Part shown: positions 18,170 to 26,374 of the stretch, one piece after another
Layout of the letters: each line of letters opens with the position of its first letter
Position numbering within the stretch: the stretch's first letter is position 1
Assembly: GCF_009811795.1 (NCBI RefSeq)
Contig: NZ_BLJE01000001.1
Coordinates: 682,001 to 746,000 of the forward strand
Length of the DNA stretch: 64,000 nucleotides
Source: Litoreibacter roseus
GTDB taxonomy: Bacteria > Pseudomonadota > Alphaproteobacteria > Rhodobacterales > Rhodobacteraceae
Direction: 5' to 3'
The notes under the pieces: generated by a model
Told to the model about the DNA's origin: nothing
Seen by the model: the letters and a program-made list of their open reading frames with translations, nothing else
Databases searched by the model: none
Made by a program: the position numbers and the translations under genes

Positions 18170-20941
18170 ATGCCAATCGTCGTCGGACAAGACACCTCAA
18201 AAACCCGCAAATCTCTGAAAGTTGGCGACAAAAGTTACGCCTACTATTCGATCAAGGCCGCCGAAGAGGCTGGCTTGGGCGACTTCTCCAAACTGCCTGC
18301 AGCGCTCAAGGTCGTGCTGGAAAACATGCTGCGCTTCGAAGACGGCAAGACGGTCTCAACCGATGACATTAAAGCTTTTTCCGAGTGGCAGGAGAACGGC
18401 GGTAAGAACCCACGCGAGATCGCATATCGCCCCGCTCGCGTGCTGATGCAGGACTTTACCGGCGTGCCCGCAGTGGTCGATCTGGCTGCGATGCGTGACG
18501 GTCTGGTGGCGCTTGGGGGCGACGCCGAAAAGATCAACCCACTGAACCCGGTCGACCTCGTCATCGACCACTCAGTCATGATTGACGAGTTTGGTAACCC
18601 CCGCGCATTCCAGATGAACGTGGACCGCGAGTATGAGCGCAATATGGAGCGCTATACCTTTCTGAAATGGGGTCAGTCTGCCTTCAACAATTTCCGCGTG
18701 GTCCCACCCGGAACTGGCATCTGTCACCAGGTAAACCTTGAGTACTTGGCGAAAACTGTTTGGTCGGACGAAGATCAGAATGGCGAGGTCGTTGCCTATC
18801 CTGATACGCTCGTGGGCACAGACAGCCATACGACGATGGTCAATGGTGCCGCTGTCCTTGGCTGGGGTGTCGGCGGGATCGAGGCTGAGGCGGCCATGCT
18901 GGGTCAGCCAATCTCGATGCTGATCCCTGAAGTTATCGGCTTCAAACTGACCGGCGCGATGATGGAAGGGACGACCGGGACCGATTTGGTTCTGAAGGTC
19001 GTCGAAATGCTGCGCGAGAAGGGTGTTGTCGGCAAATTCGTAGAGTTCTACGGCGAAGGTCTCGACACGTTGCCGCTCGCGGATCGTGCGACAATCGGCA
19101 ACATGGCCCCGGAATACGGTGCGACGTGTGGGTTCTTCCCCATTGACGACGAAACGCTGCGCTATCTGACGACCACCGGTCGCGATCACGAGACGATTGC
19201 GCTGGTCGAAGCCTATGCAAAGGAAAATGGTTTCTGGCGTGACGCGGATTATGCGCCGACCTACACGGATACTCTTGAGTTGGATATGGGCACCATCGTG
19301 CCTGCGATTTCCGGCCCAAAACGGCCGCAAGACTATATCGCGCTCGATAAGGCGGCAGAGACGTTCCACGCCTATATCAAAGGCCAGCGACCAGAGCCTT
19401 CGGCAAATGCGAACGCCAAGCAGGACTGGACGGGCGAGGGCGGTCAGCCCGCACCACACAGTATTCCGGGTGATATCGGTCATCACAACGCTGCTGAAGT
19501 TGAAGGTGAAGATTACAAGCTGCATGACGGGTCCATCGTGATTGCGTCAATCACGTCCTGCACGAATACGTCGAATCCCTACGTTATGATCGGTGCGGGT
19601 CTGGTTGCACGGAAAGCCCGCGAAAAAGGGCTCAACCGCAAGCCATGGGTGAAGACATCGCTCGCACCCGGCTCGCAAGTGGTGTCCGCCTATCTGGAGG
19701 CGGCGGAATTGCAGGAAGACTTGGATGCTATTGGGTTCAACCTCGTGGGGTATGGCTGCACGACCTGCATTGGGAACTCTGGCCCGATTCAGAAGGAACT
19801 TTCGGACGCCATCAACAAAGGCGATCTGATTGCGACGTCAGTTTTGTCAGGCAACCGGAACTTCGAGGGTCGGATCAGCCCCGACGTGCGCGCGAACTAC
19901 TTGGCGTCGCCTCCGCTGGTTGTGGCTTATGCGTTGGCAGGTGACATGAATGTCGACATTACGAAGGAGCCGCTGGGACAGGATCAGGATGGGAATGACG
20001 TCTTCCTGAAAGACATTTGGCCTTCCCAGAAAGAGATCGCGGAACTGGTCGAGCAGACCGTGACGCGCGAAGCCTTCCAGTCGAAATATGCCGATGTCTT
20101 CAAGGGCGATGACAAATGGCAAGGCGTGGAGACCACAGACAGTCTGACCTATGACTGGCCATCAACCTCGACCTACGTTCAAAACCCGCCCTACTTCCAA
20201 GACATGGGAAAAGAGGCCGGAACGATCTCGGACGTGAAAGACGCTAAAGTTCTGGCTGTTCTCGGCGATATGATCACGACGGACCACATCTCTCCAGCTG
20301 GGTCGTTCAAGGAGTCCACACCTGCGGGCAAGTATCTGACAGAGCGTCAGGTCGCGCCGCGCGAGTTCAACTCCTACGGGGCGCGGCGTGGCAATCACGA
20401 GGTGATGATGCGCGGCACATTCGCCAATATCCGCATCCGCAACGAGATGCTGGACGGTGTCGAAGGTGGCTACACGAAAGGCCCCGACGGTTCGCAAATG
20501 TCGATCTTCGACGCAGCGATGGCTTATCAAAAGGACAGCACACCGCTGGTCATCTTCGGGGGCGAGCAATACGGCGCCGGATCGTCACGAGACTGGGCGG
20601 CGAAAGGCACAGCGCTTCTGGGTGTGAAGGCCGTAATTGCCGAGAATTTTGAGCGTATCCATCGCTCCAACCTCGTGGGCATGGGCGTGATCCCGTTCGA
20701 ATTTACGGGCGGAGATACCCGCAAGTCGTTGGGTTTGACCGGTGAAGAAACCGTTTCGATCTCCGGGCTGGAGGGTGATCTCAAGCCGTTGAGCGAAGTG
20801 CCTTGCACAATCACCATGGCGGATGGCAGCGTGAAAGAGATCACGCTGAAATGCCGGATCGATACGGCGATCGAGAAAGAGTATGTCGAGAATGGCGGTG
20901 TGCTGCACTATGTTTTGCGCAACCTCGCCAAGGCGGCTTGA
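18170..20941 (+). CDS. acnA: aconitate hydratase A
   Basis: [4Fe-4S] enzyme of the TCA cycle (citrate to isocitrate), 923 residues. N-terminus (PIVVGQDTSKTRKSLKVG) is that of roseobacter AcnA. The three Fe-S ligands are in ITSCTNTSNP and YGCTTCIGNSG. C-terminal swivelling domain has GDMITTDHISPAGSF and YGAGSSRDWAAKG. Rho-independent hairpin follows. Monocistronic. Confidence 0.98.
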   Translation: MPIVVGQDTSKTRKSLKVGDKSYAYYSIKAAEEAGLGDFSKLPAALKVVLENMLRFEDGKTVSTDDIKAFSEWQENGGKNPREIAYRPARVLMQDFTGVPAVVDLAAMRDGLVALGGDAEKINPLNPVDLVIDHSVMIDEFGNPRAFQMNVDREYERNMERYTFLKWGQSAFNNFRVVPPGTGICHQVNLEYLAKTVWSDEDQNGEVVAYPDTLVGTDSHTTMVNGAAVLGWGVGGIEAEAAMLGQPISMLIPEVIGFKLTGAMMEGTTGTDLVLKVVEMLREKGVVGKFVEFYGEGLDTLPLADRATIGNMAPEYGATCGFFPIDDETLRYLTTTGRDHETIALVEAYAKENGFWRDADYAPTYTDTLELDMGTIVPAISGPKRPQDYIALDKAAETFHAYIKGQRPEPSANANAKQDWTGEGGQPAPHSIPGDIGHHNAAEVEGEDYKLHDGSIVIASITSCTNTSNPYVMIGAGLVARKAREKGLNRKPWVKTSLAPGSQVVSAYLEAAELQEDLDAIGFNLVGYGCTTCIGNSGPIQKELSDAINKGDLIATSVLSGNRNFEGRISPDVRANYLASPPLVVAYALAGDMNVDITKEPLGQDQDGNDVFLKDIWPSQKEIAELVEQTVTREAFQSKYADVFKGDDKWQGVETTDSLTYDWPSTSTYVQNPPYFQDMGKEAGTISDVKDAKVLAVLGDMITTDHISPAGSFKESTPAGKYLTERQVAPREFNSYGARRGNHEVMMRGTFANIRIRNEMLDGVEGGYTKGPDGSQMSIFDAAMAYQKDSTPLVIFGGEQYGAGSSRDWAAKGTALLGVKAVIAENFERIHRSNLVGMGVIPFEFTGGDTRKSLGLTGEETVSISGLEGDLKPLSEVPCTITMADGSVKEITLKCRIDTAIEKEYVENGGVLHYVLRNLAKAA

Positions 20942-20980
20942 TCCTGTCACATTGAGCGGCTGACGCCGCCCTAGCTTTGA

Positions 20981-21003
20981 GCCCGCCCCTAGTCGGGGCG
21001 GGC
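20981..21003 (+). terminator. hairpin terminator after acnA
   Basis: Perfect 9-bp GC stem GCCCGCCCC / GGGGCGGGC with loop TAGTC, starting 39 bp after the acnA stop. The following sequence (AATTGCCGTCTCTTGTT) has no long T run, so termination may need Rho or be imperfect. Confidence 0.65.
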
Positions 21004-21142
21004 AATTGCCGTCTCTTGTTGCGATTGGGAAATCTTGCAAACGCGCTTTGCGTTGAGGTTGTTGTGTACCTTCGGCGAGAGTATTTGAGCCAGAAAGAAG
21101 GGCCGTTTTGACAAGTCGGGCGCAGCGCTGTTTGATGGTGAT

Positions 21143-21589
21143 ATGAAGGGTTTTCCTGACCTCCCGCCGCTTTGGCTTTTGCTGTTTTTGGCACTCAACT
21201 GGGCGATTGCCAAAGCCATCCCCGGTAACCCCGGCAGCCGTTTTCTGGATACATTGAGTTGGGGTTTGATCGGGATAGGTCTTCTGCTTATCGGATGGTC
21301 GGCCTTGTGGTTCTGGCGGCGCAAAACGACGATTGAGCCACACCACACACCGGATGCGCTGATCGTCGAGGGACCCTACAAGGTTTCCCGCAACCCGATT
21401 TATCTTGCCTTTGTCATTATTCTAATCGGCGCGGTAATTGGTCGTGGGCAACCTTTGAACCTTGTCCTTGTTCCGTTCTTTTTTGGCGTTCTCAGCCGAA
21501 GGTTCGTGCTGCCGGAGGAAGCCGCGCTGCGTGCGGCTTTTGGGGATGAGGCCACGCTTTATTTTGAGCGCACACGGCGCTGGTTATGA
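21143..21589 (+). CDS. ICMT-type integral membrane methyltransferase
   Basis: A 148-residue membrane protein with four hydrophobic segments and the isoprenylcysteine carboxyl methyltransferase/PEMT-type cytosolic motif VEGPYKVSRNPIYLAFV, then LPEEAALRAAFGDEATLYFERTRRWL, the usual SAM-binding C-terminal part. Bacterial members have mostly unproven substrates. It lies between acnA and the DUF1223 gene on the same strand, probably with its own promoter. Confidence 0.82.
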   Translation: MKGFPDLPPLWLLLFLALNWAIAKAIPGNPGSRFLDTLSWGLIGIGLLLIGWSALWFWRRKTTIEPHHTPDALIVEGPYKVSRNPIYLAFVIILIGAVIGRGQPLNLVLVPFFFGVLSRRFVLPEEAALRAAFGDEATLYFERTRRWL

Positions 21590-21670
21590 CAATTCATCGC
21601 AAAGGGTTGATTGGAAGCGGTTGCGCTGATGGCTTAGCTGTCGTCCAATGAGATGCCGGGGATATGAGTT

Positions 21671-22381
21671 ATGCGTGCGATGAAGCGGGTTTTGGCAGCT
21701 GCCGTACTGGGCACTTCAATTGGATCTGGGATGGTTGGTGCAGCCATAGCTGATCCCGTATTGGTCGAATTGTTCACGTCACAAGGATGCTCTTCCTGTC
21801 CCCCTGCTGATGAGATTTTGGGTCAGTTGACGGACCGGGATGATGTCGTCGCCTTGTCGCTGCATGTGGACTATTGGGACTATCTTGGATGGAAAGACCC
21901 CTTTGCCTCGCCGGCTTTTTCGGAGCGCCAGCGCGCTTATGCGCGCGCGGCAGAGAAAACTATGATCTATACACCACAGATGGTCGTGGGAGGTCGAGAT
22001 CACGTCGTTGGCACAAAGGCGATGAAGCTGGCCGCAGATATCCAGCGTCATGCGGAACTACCCGATCGGGTTCAGCTTGAGGTCGGGCGCACCGGAGACA
22101 CACTCAAGATCAAGGCCGACATGCTGGTCGATATCAACAGCGACGTGATGGTTTATCTCGTCCGCTATGATCCGAAGAAGACGACAAAGATTATCAAGGG
22201 CGAGAACTCGGGCAAAACGCTTGACTACCACAATGTCGTCACTGACTGGACGGCGCTTGGGCGGTGGACGCCGAGCGCACCTTTGACTGAAGAGGTCAAG
22301 ATCAGCGGCGACAACCCCGCGGTCGTGATCCTTCAGGAAGGCATGTCCGGTCCGATCCTGTCCGTGGCCCGGATTGACTGA
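21671..22381 (+). CDS. DUF1223 thioredoxin-fold exported protein
   Basis: A 236-residue protein with a Sec signal peptide (cleaved after about residue 27, GAAIADP) and a DUF1223 thioredoxin-like domain: VELFTSQGCSSCPPADEIL supplies a CxxC, and YTPQMVVGG supplies the cis-Pro region. Likely a periplasmic thiol protein; partner unknown. It converges on the acyltransferase gene with 3 bp between stops. Confidence 0.85.
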   Translation: MRAMKRVLAAAVLGTSIGSGMVGAAIADPVLVELFTSQGCSSCPPADEILGQLTDRDDVVALSLHVDYWDYLGWKDPFASPAFSERQRAYARAAEKTMIYTPQMVVGGRDHVVGTKAMKLAADIQRHAELPDRVQLEVGRTGDTLKIKADMLVDINSDVMVYLVRYDPKKTTKIIKGENSGKTLDYHNVVTDWTALGRWTPSAPLTEEVKISGDNPAVVILQEGMSGPILSVARID

Positions 22382-22384
22382 GCC

Positions 22385-23296
22385 TTAGCCAGTGCGCTTT
22401 CGGATTTTGCGATCCGGTTTCCAGCGGCGGTGGATCCAGAACCATTGATCCATGTGCCGGCGCACCTGTTTTTCAAGTGAGGTGGTGAGTGCTTGAGTGA
22501 TATCCTCTGCGCTTCCCTCCGGGATTGGGGCTTCGCAAACCACCTCGAAGTCCAATCCGTTGGGCTGTCTTATTCCGTAAATCGGGACCACCAAAGCGTT
22601 GTATTTTAGCGCAAGTTCGGCGGCCGAAAGCGCAGTGGGCGCGGGTTGCCCGAAGAAGTCCATCGGAACACCGTCGCGCATGTACTGGTCGATCAGGATG
22701 CCGACCATACCCCCATCCCTTAGAAACCGGATCAAGCCTGACAGCCCTTTCCGCCCGCGGGGGAACACCGGCGTTCCGATCTGCTCCATCGCGGCGACGT
22801 AATGCGGATTGAAATAGAGATTGTTCATTTCGCGGTAGAGACCGCCAACGCGAAAGCCGCGTGCGATCAGGGCGGCCCGCGGCACGTCGTAGTTTCCGAA
22901 ATGTGCTGTCACCAGGAGGACCGGGCGGCCCTCGTCCCGTGCAGTCTCCAGAGTTGCGACGCCCGGACCGGTCAGCGGCGCATCAGAGAAGCGTGCCGTG
23001 AAGTCCGTGCCCGAATAGATCTCGATCAGGGTTCTACCCGCGTTGTTGGGGACTTGGCGCACAAGTCGGTCGACCTCCGCTTTGGGAAGATCGGGCATCA
23101 CATGGGCCAGATTTTCACGAATGCGTTTGTCATAGCCCGCCAAGGGCGACACGATGCGCGAGACGATCCAGCCTGCGAGTGGGATGCGCCACCGATATGG
23201 TAGGGCCAAAGCCGCCGCAATGAGCGCGCGGATCACCAGATTGGAGGCGAACTCCGCAGGGCCTTTTCGGACGGAGGTGATGTTGCCAAGAGCCAT
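22385..23296 (-). CDS. LpxL/HtrB-family lysophospholipid/lipid A acyltransferase
   Basis: A 303-residue membrane-associated acyltransferase. The HX4D motif is seen as HFGNYD, then a region with GLYREMNN and GILIDQYMRDGVP, matching the LpxL/LpxM family that adds secondary acyl chains to lipid A. It begins 6 bp after the upstream EamA stop, so it ends the minus-strand operon that starts at 25870. Whether its substrate is lipid A or another lipid cannot be told. Confidence 0.85.
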   Translation of the reverse strand: MALGNITSVRKGPAEFASNLVIRALIAAALALPYRWRIPLAGWIVSRIVSPLAGYDKRIRENLAHVMPDLPKAEVDRLVRQVPNNAGRTLIEIYSGTDFTARFSDAPLTGPGVATLETARDEGRPVLLVTAHFGNYDVPRAALIARGFRVGGLYREMNNLYFNPHYVAAMEQIGTPVFPRGRKGLSGLIRFLRDGGMVGILIDQYMRDGVPMDFFGQPAPTALSAAELALKYNALVVPIYGIRQPNGLDFEVVCEAPIPEGSAEDITQALTTSLEKQVRRHMDQWFWIHRRWKPDRKIRKRTG

Positions 23297-23302
23297 GTGG
23301 TG

Positions 23303-24163
23303 TCATGCACTTTTTCGGGTTTCGCGACGCCACACATAAAGTCCGGCGGCCACGATCACAAGCGCGCCGATGAGCGTGGCGGTATCCGGCAAATCGCCGA
23401 ATATCGTGATCTGGAAGATGACGGCCCAAAGAAACGAGCAGTAGAAAAATGGGGCGAGGATCCCGGCTTCGGTCAAGCTGAGCGCCCGGATCAGGAACAG
23501 CTGACCTGCCGCACCAAAGGCGCCGATGCCAATGAGGAACGGGATGTCGGATCGCTCAAGCGGCACCCATGTGAACGGCATCGCAACGGTCAGCACGACG
23601 GTCGCAAAAAGCGCTGAGTAGAAAAGCGACGTCCAGACATCCTCATCCGCGCCTACGAAACGAGTGGTGAGGGCGTAGCCTGCATAGCAAAGTGTTCCGA
23701 TCAGCGGCAGGAAAGACCACGGCGTAAAGGCTTCGGTTCCGGGTCTTATGATGATGAGTGCGCCACACAGACCGATGAGCACGGCAATCAATCGAGCCGG
23801 GCCAAACCGTTCTCCAAGAAAAATAGCGCCGCCTAAGGTAAGCCAGAGCGGGGACAATTGTGAGATTGCGATGCTTTCCGCCAGATCCAATCGCAGGTAG
23901 GCCGCGAAAAAGAAAACAGAAGCAGCAAAGAGGAAAACCGACCGGACGGCTTGCAGTCGCGGATACTTCGTTTTCAGGACCTGCCGCGCGCGGGGGGTGA
24001 TCAGGGCGGTGACGATCACCATTTGAACTGCGTAGCGCGCCCAGAGCGTTTGGGTGATGTGAACGCGGCTGGCCAAAAGCTTCGCCATCAGATCCATACC
24101 CGTGAACATCAGCCCGGCAAGAAGGAAGATGGCGATCCCGCGGGCCGTGGGGCTTTGGATCAT
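23303..24163 (-). CDS. EamA-family drug/metabolite transporter
   Basis: A 285-residue protein of ten membrane helices in two EamA repeats. Seen: AESIAISQLSPLWLTLGGAIFLGERF at the end of repeat 1 and AGILAPFFYCSFLWAVIF plus TATLIGALVIVAAGLY in repeat 2. ATG at 24163 was chosen; the longer frame overlaps the nitrile hydratase alpha gene. Sits between nthA and the LpxL-like gene in one operon. It might export a product of the hydratase, but this is only an inference from position. Confidence 0.85.
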   Translation of the reverse strand: MIQSPTARGIAIFLLAGLMFTGMDLMAKLLASRVHITQTLWARYAVQMVIVTALITPRARQVLKTKYPRLQAVRSVFLFAASVFFFAAYLRLDLAESIAISQLSPLWLTLGGAIFLGERFGPARLIAVLIGLCGALIIIRPGTEAFTPWSFLPLIGTLCYAGYALTTRFVGADEDVWTSLFYSALFATVVLTVAMPFTWVPLERSDIPFLIGIGAFGAAGQLFLIRALSLTEAGILAPFFYCSFLWAVIFQITIFGDLPDTATLIGALVIVAAGLYVWRRETRKSA

Positions 24164-24185
24164 GCGTTGCTCGCTCGCAAGAGGC

Positions 24186-24824
24186 TCATGCGGGGGATTT
24201 GGGAAGACCCACGCCAATCATGCTGTCACGGGTCACAAGTGCGGCGAGTGCGTCGCTGTCCATGCTGTCCGTCCCTTTAGGGCGCGCGGGCAGGACGATG
24301 TAGCGCATGTCGGCCGTACTGTCGTGAACCCGAAGCGTTGTGTTTTCCGGCAGATCAAGGCCGAACTCCGACAGAACTTTGCGGGGTTCTTTTACCGCCC
24401 GTGATCTATATTCCCGCGTTTTGTACCAATCCGGCGGAAGGCCAAGAAGGTTGCGCGGATAGCACGAGCAAAGCGTACAGACGATCAAGTTATGAGTGTC
24501 CTCGGTGTTTTCCACCGCGACAAGATGCATCGGACCGATGTCGAATCCCATCTCACGGGCAGCGTCAGAGCCGTTGGCCAGAAGCCGTGCCTTGAATTCC
24601 GGGTCGCTCCACGCACGCGCAACGACCCTAGCGCCATTGGCCGGGGTCCGGGCGTCCATTGCGTCGATCTGTGCGGACACTTCAGCGGCGCTGACCTCTC
24701 CTTTTTCGATCATAAGCTCGCGGACGGCGATTTCCATCGTCTGCCAATAGCTGAGCGGACCGTCATTGTCTTGGCGATAGGGGTGACCTGAGGGGGAAAG
24801 GTGGTCGTGGTGATCATGGGGCAT
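24186..24824 (-). CDS. nthA: nitrile hydratase alpha subunit (cobalt-type metal site)
   Basis: Metal-bearing subunit that converts nitriles to amides. The claw-setting motif VCTLCSCY is complete (Cys116, Cys119, Ser120, Cys121), with Thr after the first Cys as in cobalt rather than iron enzymes, followed by NLLGLPPDWYKTREYRSRAV. A His-rich N-terminus (PHDHHDHLS) precedes it. The alpha gene starts 3 bp after a gene for the C-terminal half of a beta subunit. The related thiocyanate hydrolase gamma subunit is an alternative identity. Confidence 0.9.
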   Translation of the reverse strand: MPHDHHDHLSPSGHPYRQDNDGPLSYWQTMEIAVRELMIEKGEVSAAEVSAQIDAMDARTPANGARVVARAWSDPEFKARLLANGSDAAREMGFDIGPMHLVAVENTEDTHNLIVCTLCSCYPRNLLGLPPDWYKTREYRSRAVKEPRKVLSEFGLDLPENTTLRVHDSTADMRYIVLPARPKGTDSMDSDALAALVTRDSMIGVGLPKSPA

Positions 24825-24827
24825 GGC

Positions 24828-25103
24828 TCAGGCCTCCTCAAGCCAATGGGCATAAACCTCGGCGTCGAGCGTATCTTCGGGCCGTTCAGCGTCGCTGCCC
24901 CAGATTTCTGCCATTGAGAAACGCACGCGGTAGAGCTCACGCTTGGGGGCGGGCAGGGCGTATGCCCGTTGCTCCGGATTTTCGAACGGACCAAGTGCGC
25001 GTTCAATTATGCCGGTACGCCCGCGCAGGTAATTTGGTGTTCTGATATGTCCCGGCGGGGACCACGCGCGGATGCGTACACGGGTGCCAGGTGTAAGGTT
25101 CAT
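24828..25103 (-). CDS. nitrile hydratase beta subunit, C-terminal half as a separate protein
   Basis: A 91-residue protein matching only the SH3-like C-terminal half of a nitrile hydratase beta subunit: GTRVRIRAWSPPGHIRTPNY, LRGRTGIIERALG, and the final YRVRFSMAEIWG...EVYAHWLEE. A normal beta subunit has about 220 residues in one chain. The ATG overlaps the stop of the upstream half as ATGA, and both halves have intact frames, so this is a true two-gene arrangement, as in thiocyanate hydrolase and toyocamycin nitrile hydratase. Confidence 0.87.
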   Translation of the reverse strand: MNLTPGTRVRIRAWSPPGHIRTPNYLRGRTGIIERALGPFENPEQRAYALPAPKRELYRVRFSMAEIWGSDAERPEDTLDAEVYAHWLEEA

Positions 25104-25432
25104 TGCGCGGCTCCGTAGGTTTCGCCCCGCGCTTCGACCTCGGCCATTTTCGAGCCAAGTTCTTCCAGTGAATACACACCTGCTTCGATCAGGTTCTGGT
25201 TGATCGCAGCGATCCAGCGCTCGTAATAGGTCATCTTCTCGAACGCGTCTTCGCCCATATCTTCAAGGGCCCGGCGGAGGCCATCGACAGTAAAATGTCC
25301 CCGGGCGGCCCCGAGGATCATCAGCGCGTCCACACGCTTTTCCCAGAGGGCGAAATCATGGCTGTCCATCGGAATGGACCCTGCCGGATCACCTCCCATA
25401 TCGTGCCAACGATGATCTGGTGTTTTGCTCAT
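25100..25432 (-). CDS. nitrile hydratase beta subunit, N-terminal half as a separate protein
   Basis: A 110-residue protein equivalent to the N-terminal half of nitrile hydratase beta: HDMGGDPAGSI, FALWEKRVDALMILGAARGHFTVDGLRRALEDMG and MTYYERWIAAINQNLIEAGVYSLEEL. The same fold is used by the small activator P14K/NhlE, but as no other N-terminal beta segment exists here it is taken as a structural subunit. It is 9 bp downstream of the TIGR01244 gene. No separate activator gene is visible nearby. Confidence 0.85.
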   Translation of the reverse strand: MSKTPDHRWHDMGGDPAGSIPMDSHDFALWEKRVDALMILGAARGHFTVDGLRRALEDMGEDAFEKMTYYERWIAAINQNLIEAGVYSLEELGSKMAEVEARGETYGAAQ

Positions 25433-25441
25433 GGCGCCACG

Positions 25442-25870
25442 CTAGGGCGCGGGCTGACGCTGCGCAAGAGTGTCAATCTGGCTGCGCAGTTGCTCCAGCG
25501 GATAGCCCGCGTCCGTCAACGCCTTGATGATGTCGTCCGTCGGTTGCTTGCCTGCCTGCGCCAAGGCCCATAACACCGCGGACCGCGTACCGGACGCACA
25601 ATAGGCGAGCACTTTGCCTGTCATCGCCTGCCCCTGCACTTCGATATGATCAAGCGTCATCTGGTTCATGGACACCGGGTTGTCGGTAAACCCCATGCCT
25701 GCGCCCACGACCGCATCGCGGATCACATCGGGTCGTTCGTCGGGCGCGCTCTCTCGTGGCGGTCTGTTGCAGATCACATGGGTGAAGCCAGCGTCCGCCA
25801 GCAGGGCAACGTCTGCGACGGTGATTTGCGGGGCAACGGCGAAATCGGGGCTGAGCGGGCGGATATCCAT
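25442..25870 (-). CDS. TIGR01244 (Blh-like) phosphatase/sulfur-transferase-fold protein
   Basis: A 142-residue protein with the DUF442 N-terminal pattern (QITVADVALLADAGFTHVICNRPPRE) and an intact nucleophilic loop AYCASGTRSA with Cys91. It heads the operon TIGR01244, nitrile hydratase beta-N, beta-C, alpha, EamA transporter, LpxL-like acyltransferase. Function in this setting is unknown. Compare the cysteine-less paralogue at 12587-12922. Confidence 0.82.
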   Translation of the reverse strand: MDIRPLSPDFAVAPQITVADVALLADAGFTHVICNRPPRESAPDERPDVIRDAVVGAGMGFTDNPVSMNQMTLDHIEVQGQAMTGKVLAYCASGTRSAVLWALAQAGKQPTDDIIKALTDAGYPLEQLRSQIDTLAQRQPAP

Positions 25871-26163
25871 GGAAATCTGATACGACGGCTGGCGGGCAGG
25901 GTCCAGAGAGCTGCTGGGCGTCGCAAATGTTTCACAAAATTACATGTTGACGGCGGGGTTTCTCCGACGCGAGGCCGTTAACCTTTGTTTGTTTGCGTTT
26001 TCACCAACTGTCTATACTTTGGTCGTTGTGCGGATTTTCGCTCAATTTAGGGGTAACCCACACCAAGACCCATATTTCAGAAGTTAAATTGATTTAAATT
26101 AAAGTTCCGAGTTCCCATCTTTGTAACACTGATTTTGACCTTAGAGCCTGGGAGGACAGTAGA

Positions 26164-26340
26164 GTGACACAATCGCTTTTGGCACATGAACTGACAGAGA
26201 TTCTTGAGAAGATGATGATGGACCCGGCCAACTTGGCAGGCAAAAGCCTGTATGGGACACCCGAGAAAGAGGGCGAGAAAGAACAGGCGACAAAGTACGC
26301 GTCGGATGACGAAGACTTTTTCGACAACATGCCCGTCTAG
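26164..26340 (+). CDS. small acidic protein of 58 residues, unrecognised
   Basis: The frame starts at GTG 26164, 8-9 bases after a strong Shine-Dalgarno (GGGAGGA) and ends at TAG 26338-26340. The product begins VTQSLLAHELTEILEKMMMD, has a Glu/Lys-rich middle and an acidic end SDDEDFFDNMPV. No similarity is recognised. It sits in AT-rich sequence preceded by about 290 bp without genes, and an inverted repeat with a T run follows, consistent with an independent small gene. The start codon and ribosome site are the main support. Confidence 0.55.
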   Translation: MTQSLLAHELTEILEKMMMDPANLAGKSLYGTPEKEGEKEQATKYASDDEDFFDNMPV

Positions 26341-26374
26341 AAGCGATCCAAGACTGTTTTAATCTAGACTTTTT
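26335..26374 (+). terminator. possible terminator: inverted repeat with T run
   Basis: GTCTAGA at 26335-26341 is repeated inverted as TCTAGAC at 26363-26369, followed directly by TTTTT. It overlaps the end of the 58-codon gene. The 21-nt loop makes it weaker than a usual terminator. The acyl-CoA dehydrogenase gene ends from the other side at 26364. Confidence 0.4.

Noticed and set aside
18572-19525. Long open frame (317 codons) antisense to acnA
   Set aside because: A high-GC shadow of a well-identified gene; no family features and no ribosome site.
24828-25432. Frameshift or sequencing error splitting a nitrile hydratase beta gene
   Set aside because: Each half has its own start and stop with an ATGA overlap, and homologous three-chain enzymes exist, so a true two-gene structure is preferred.
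25871-26163. Non-coding RNA or riboswitch in the AT-rich region before the 58-codon gene
   Set aside because: No stable hairpin series or known riboswitch pattern was seen. It probably holds the promoter, and nothing more can be supported.
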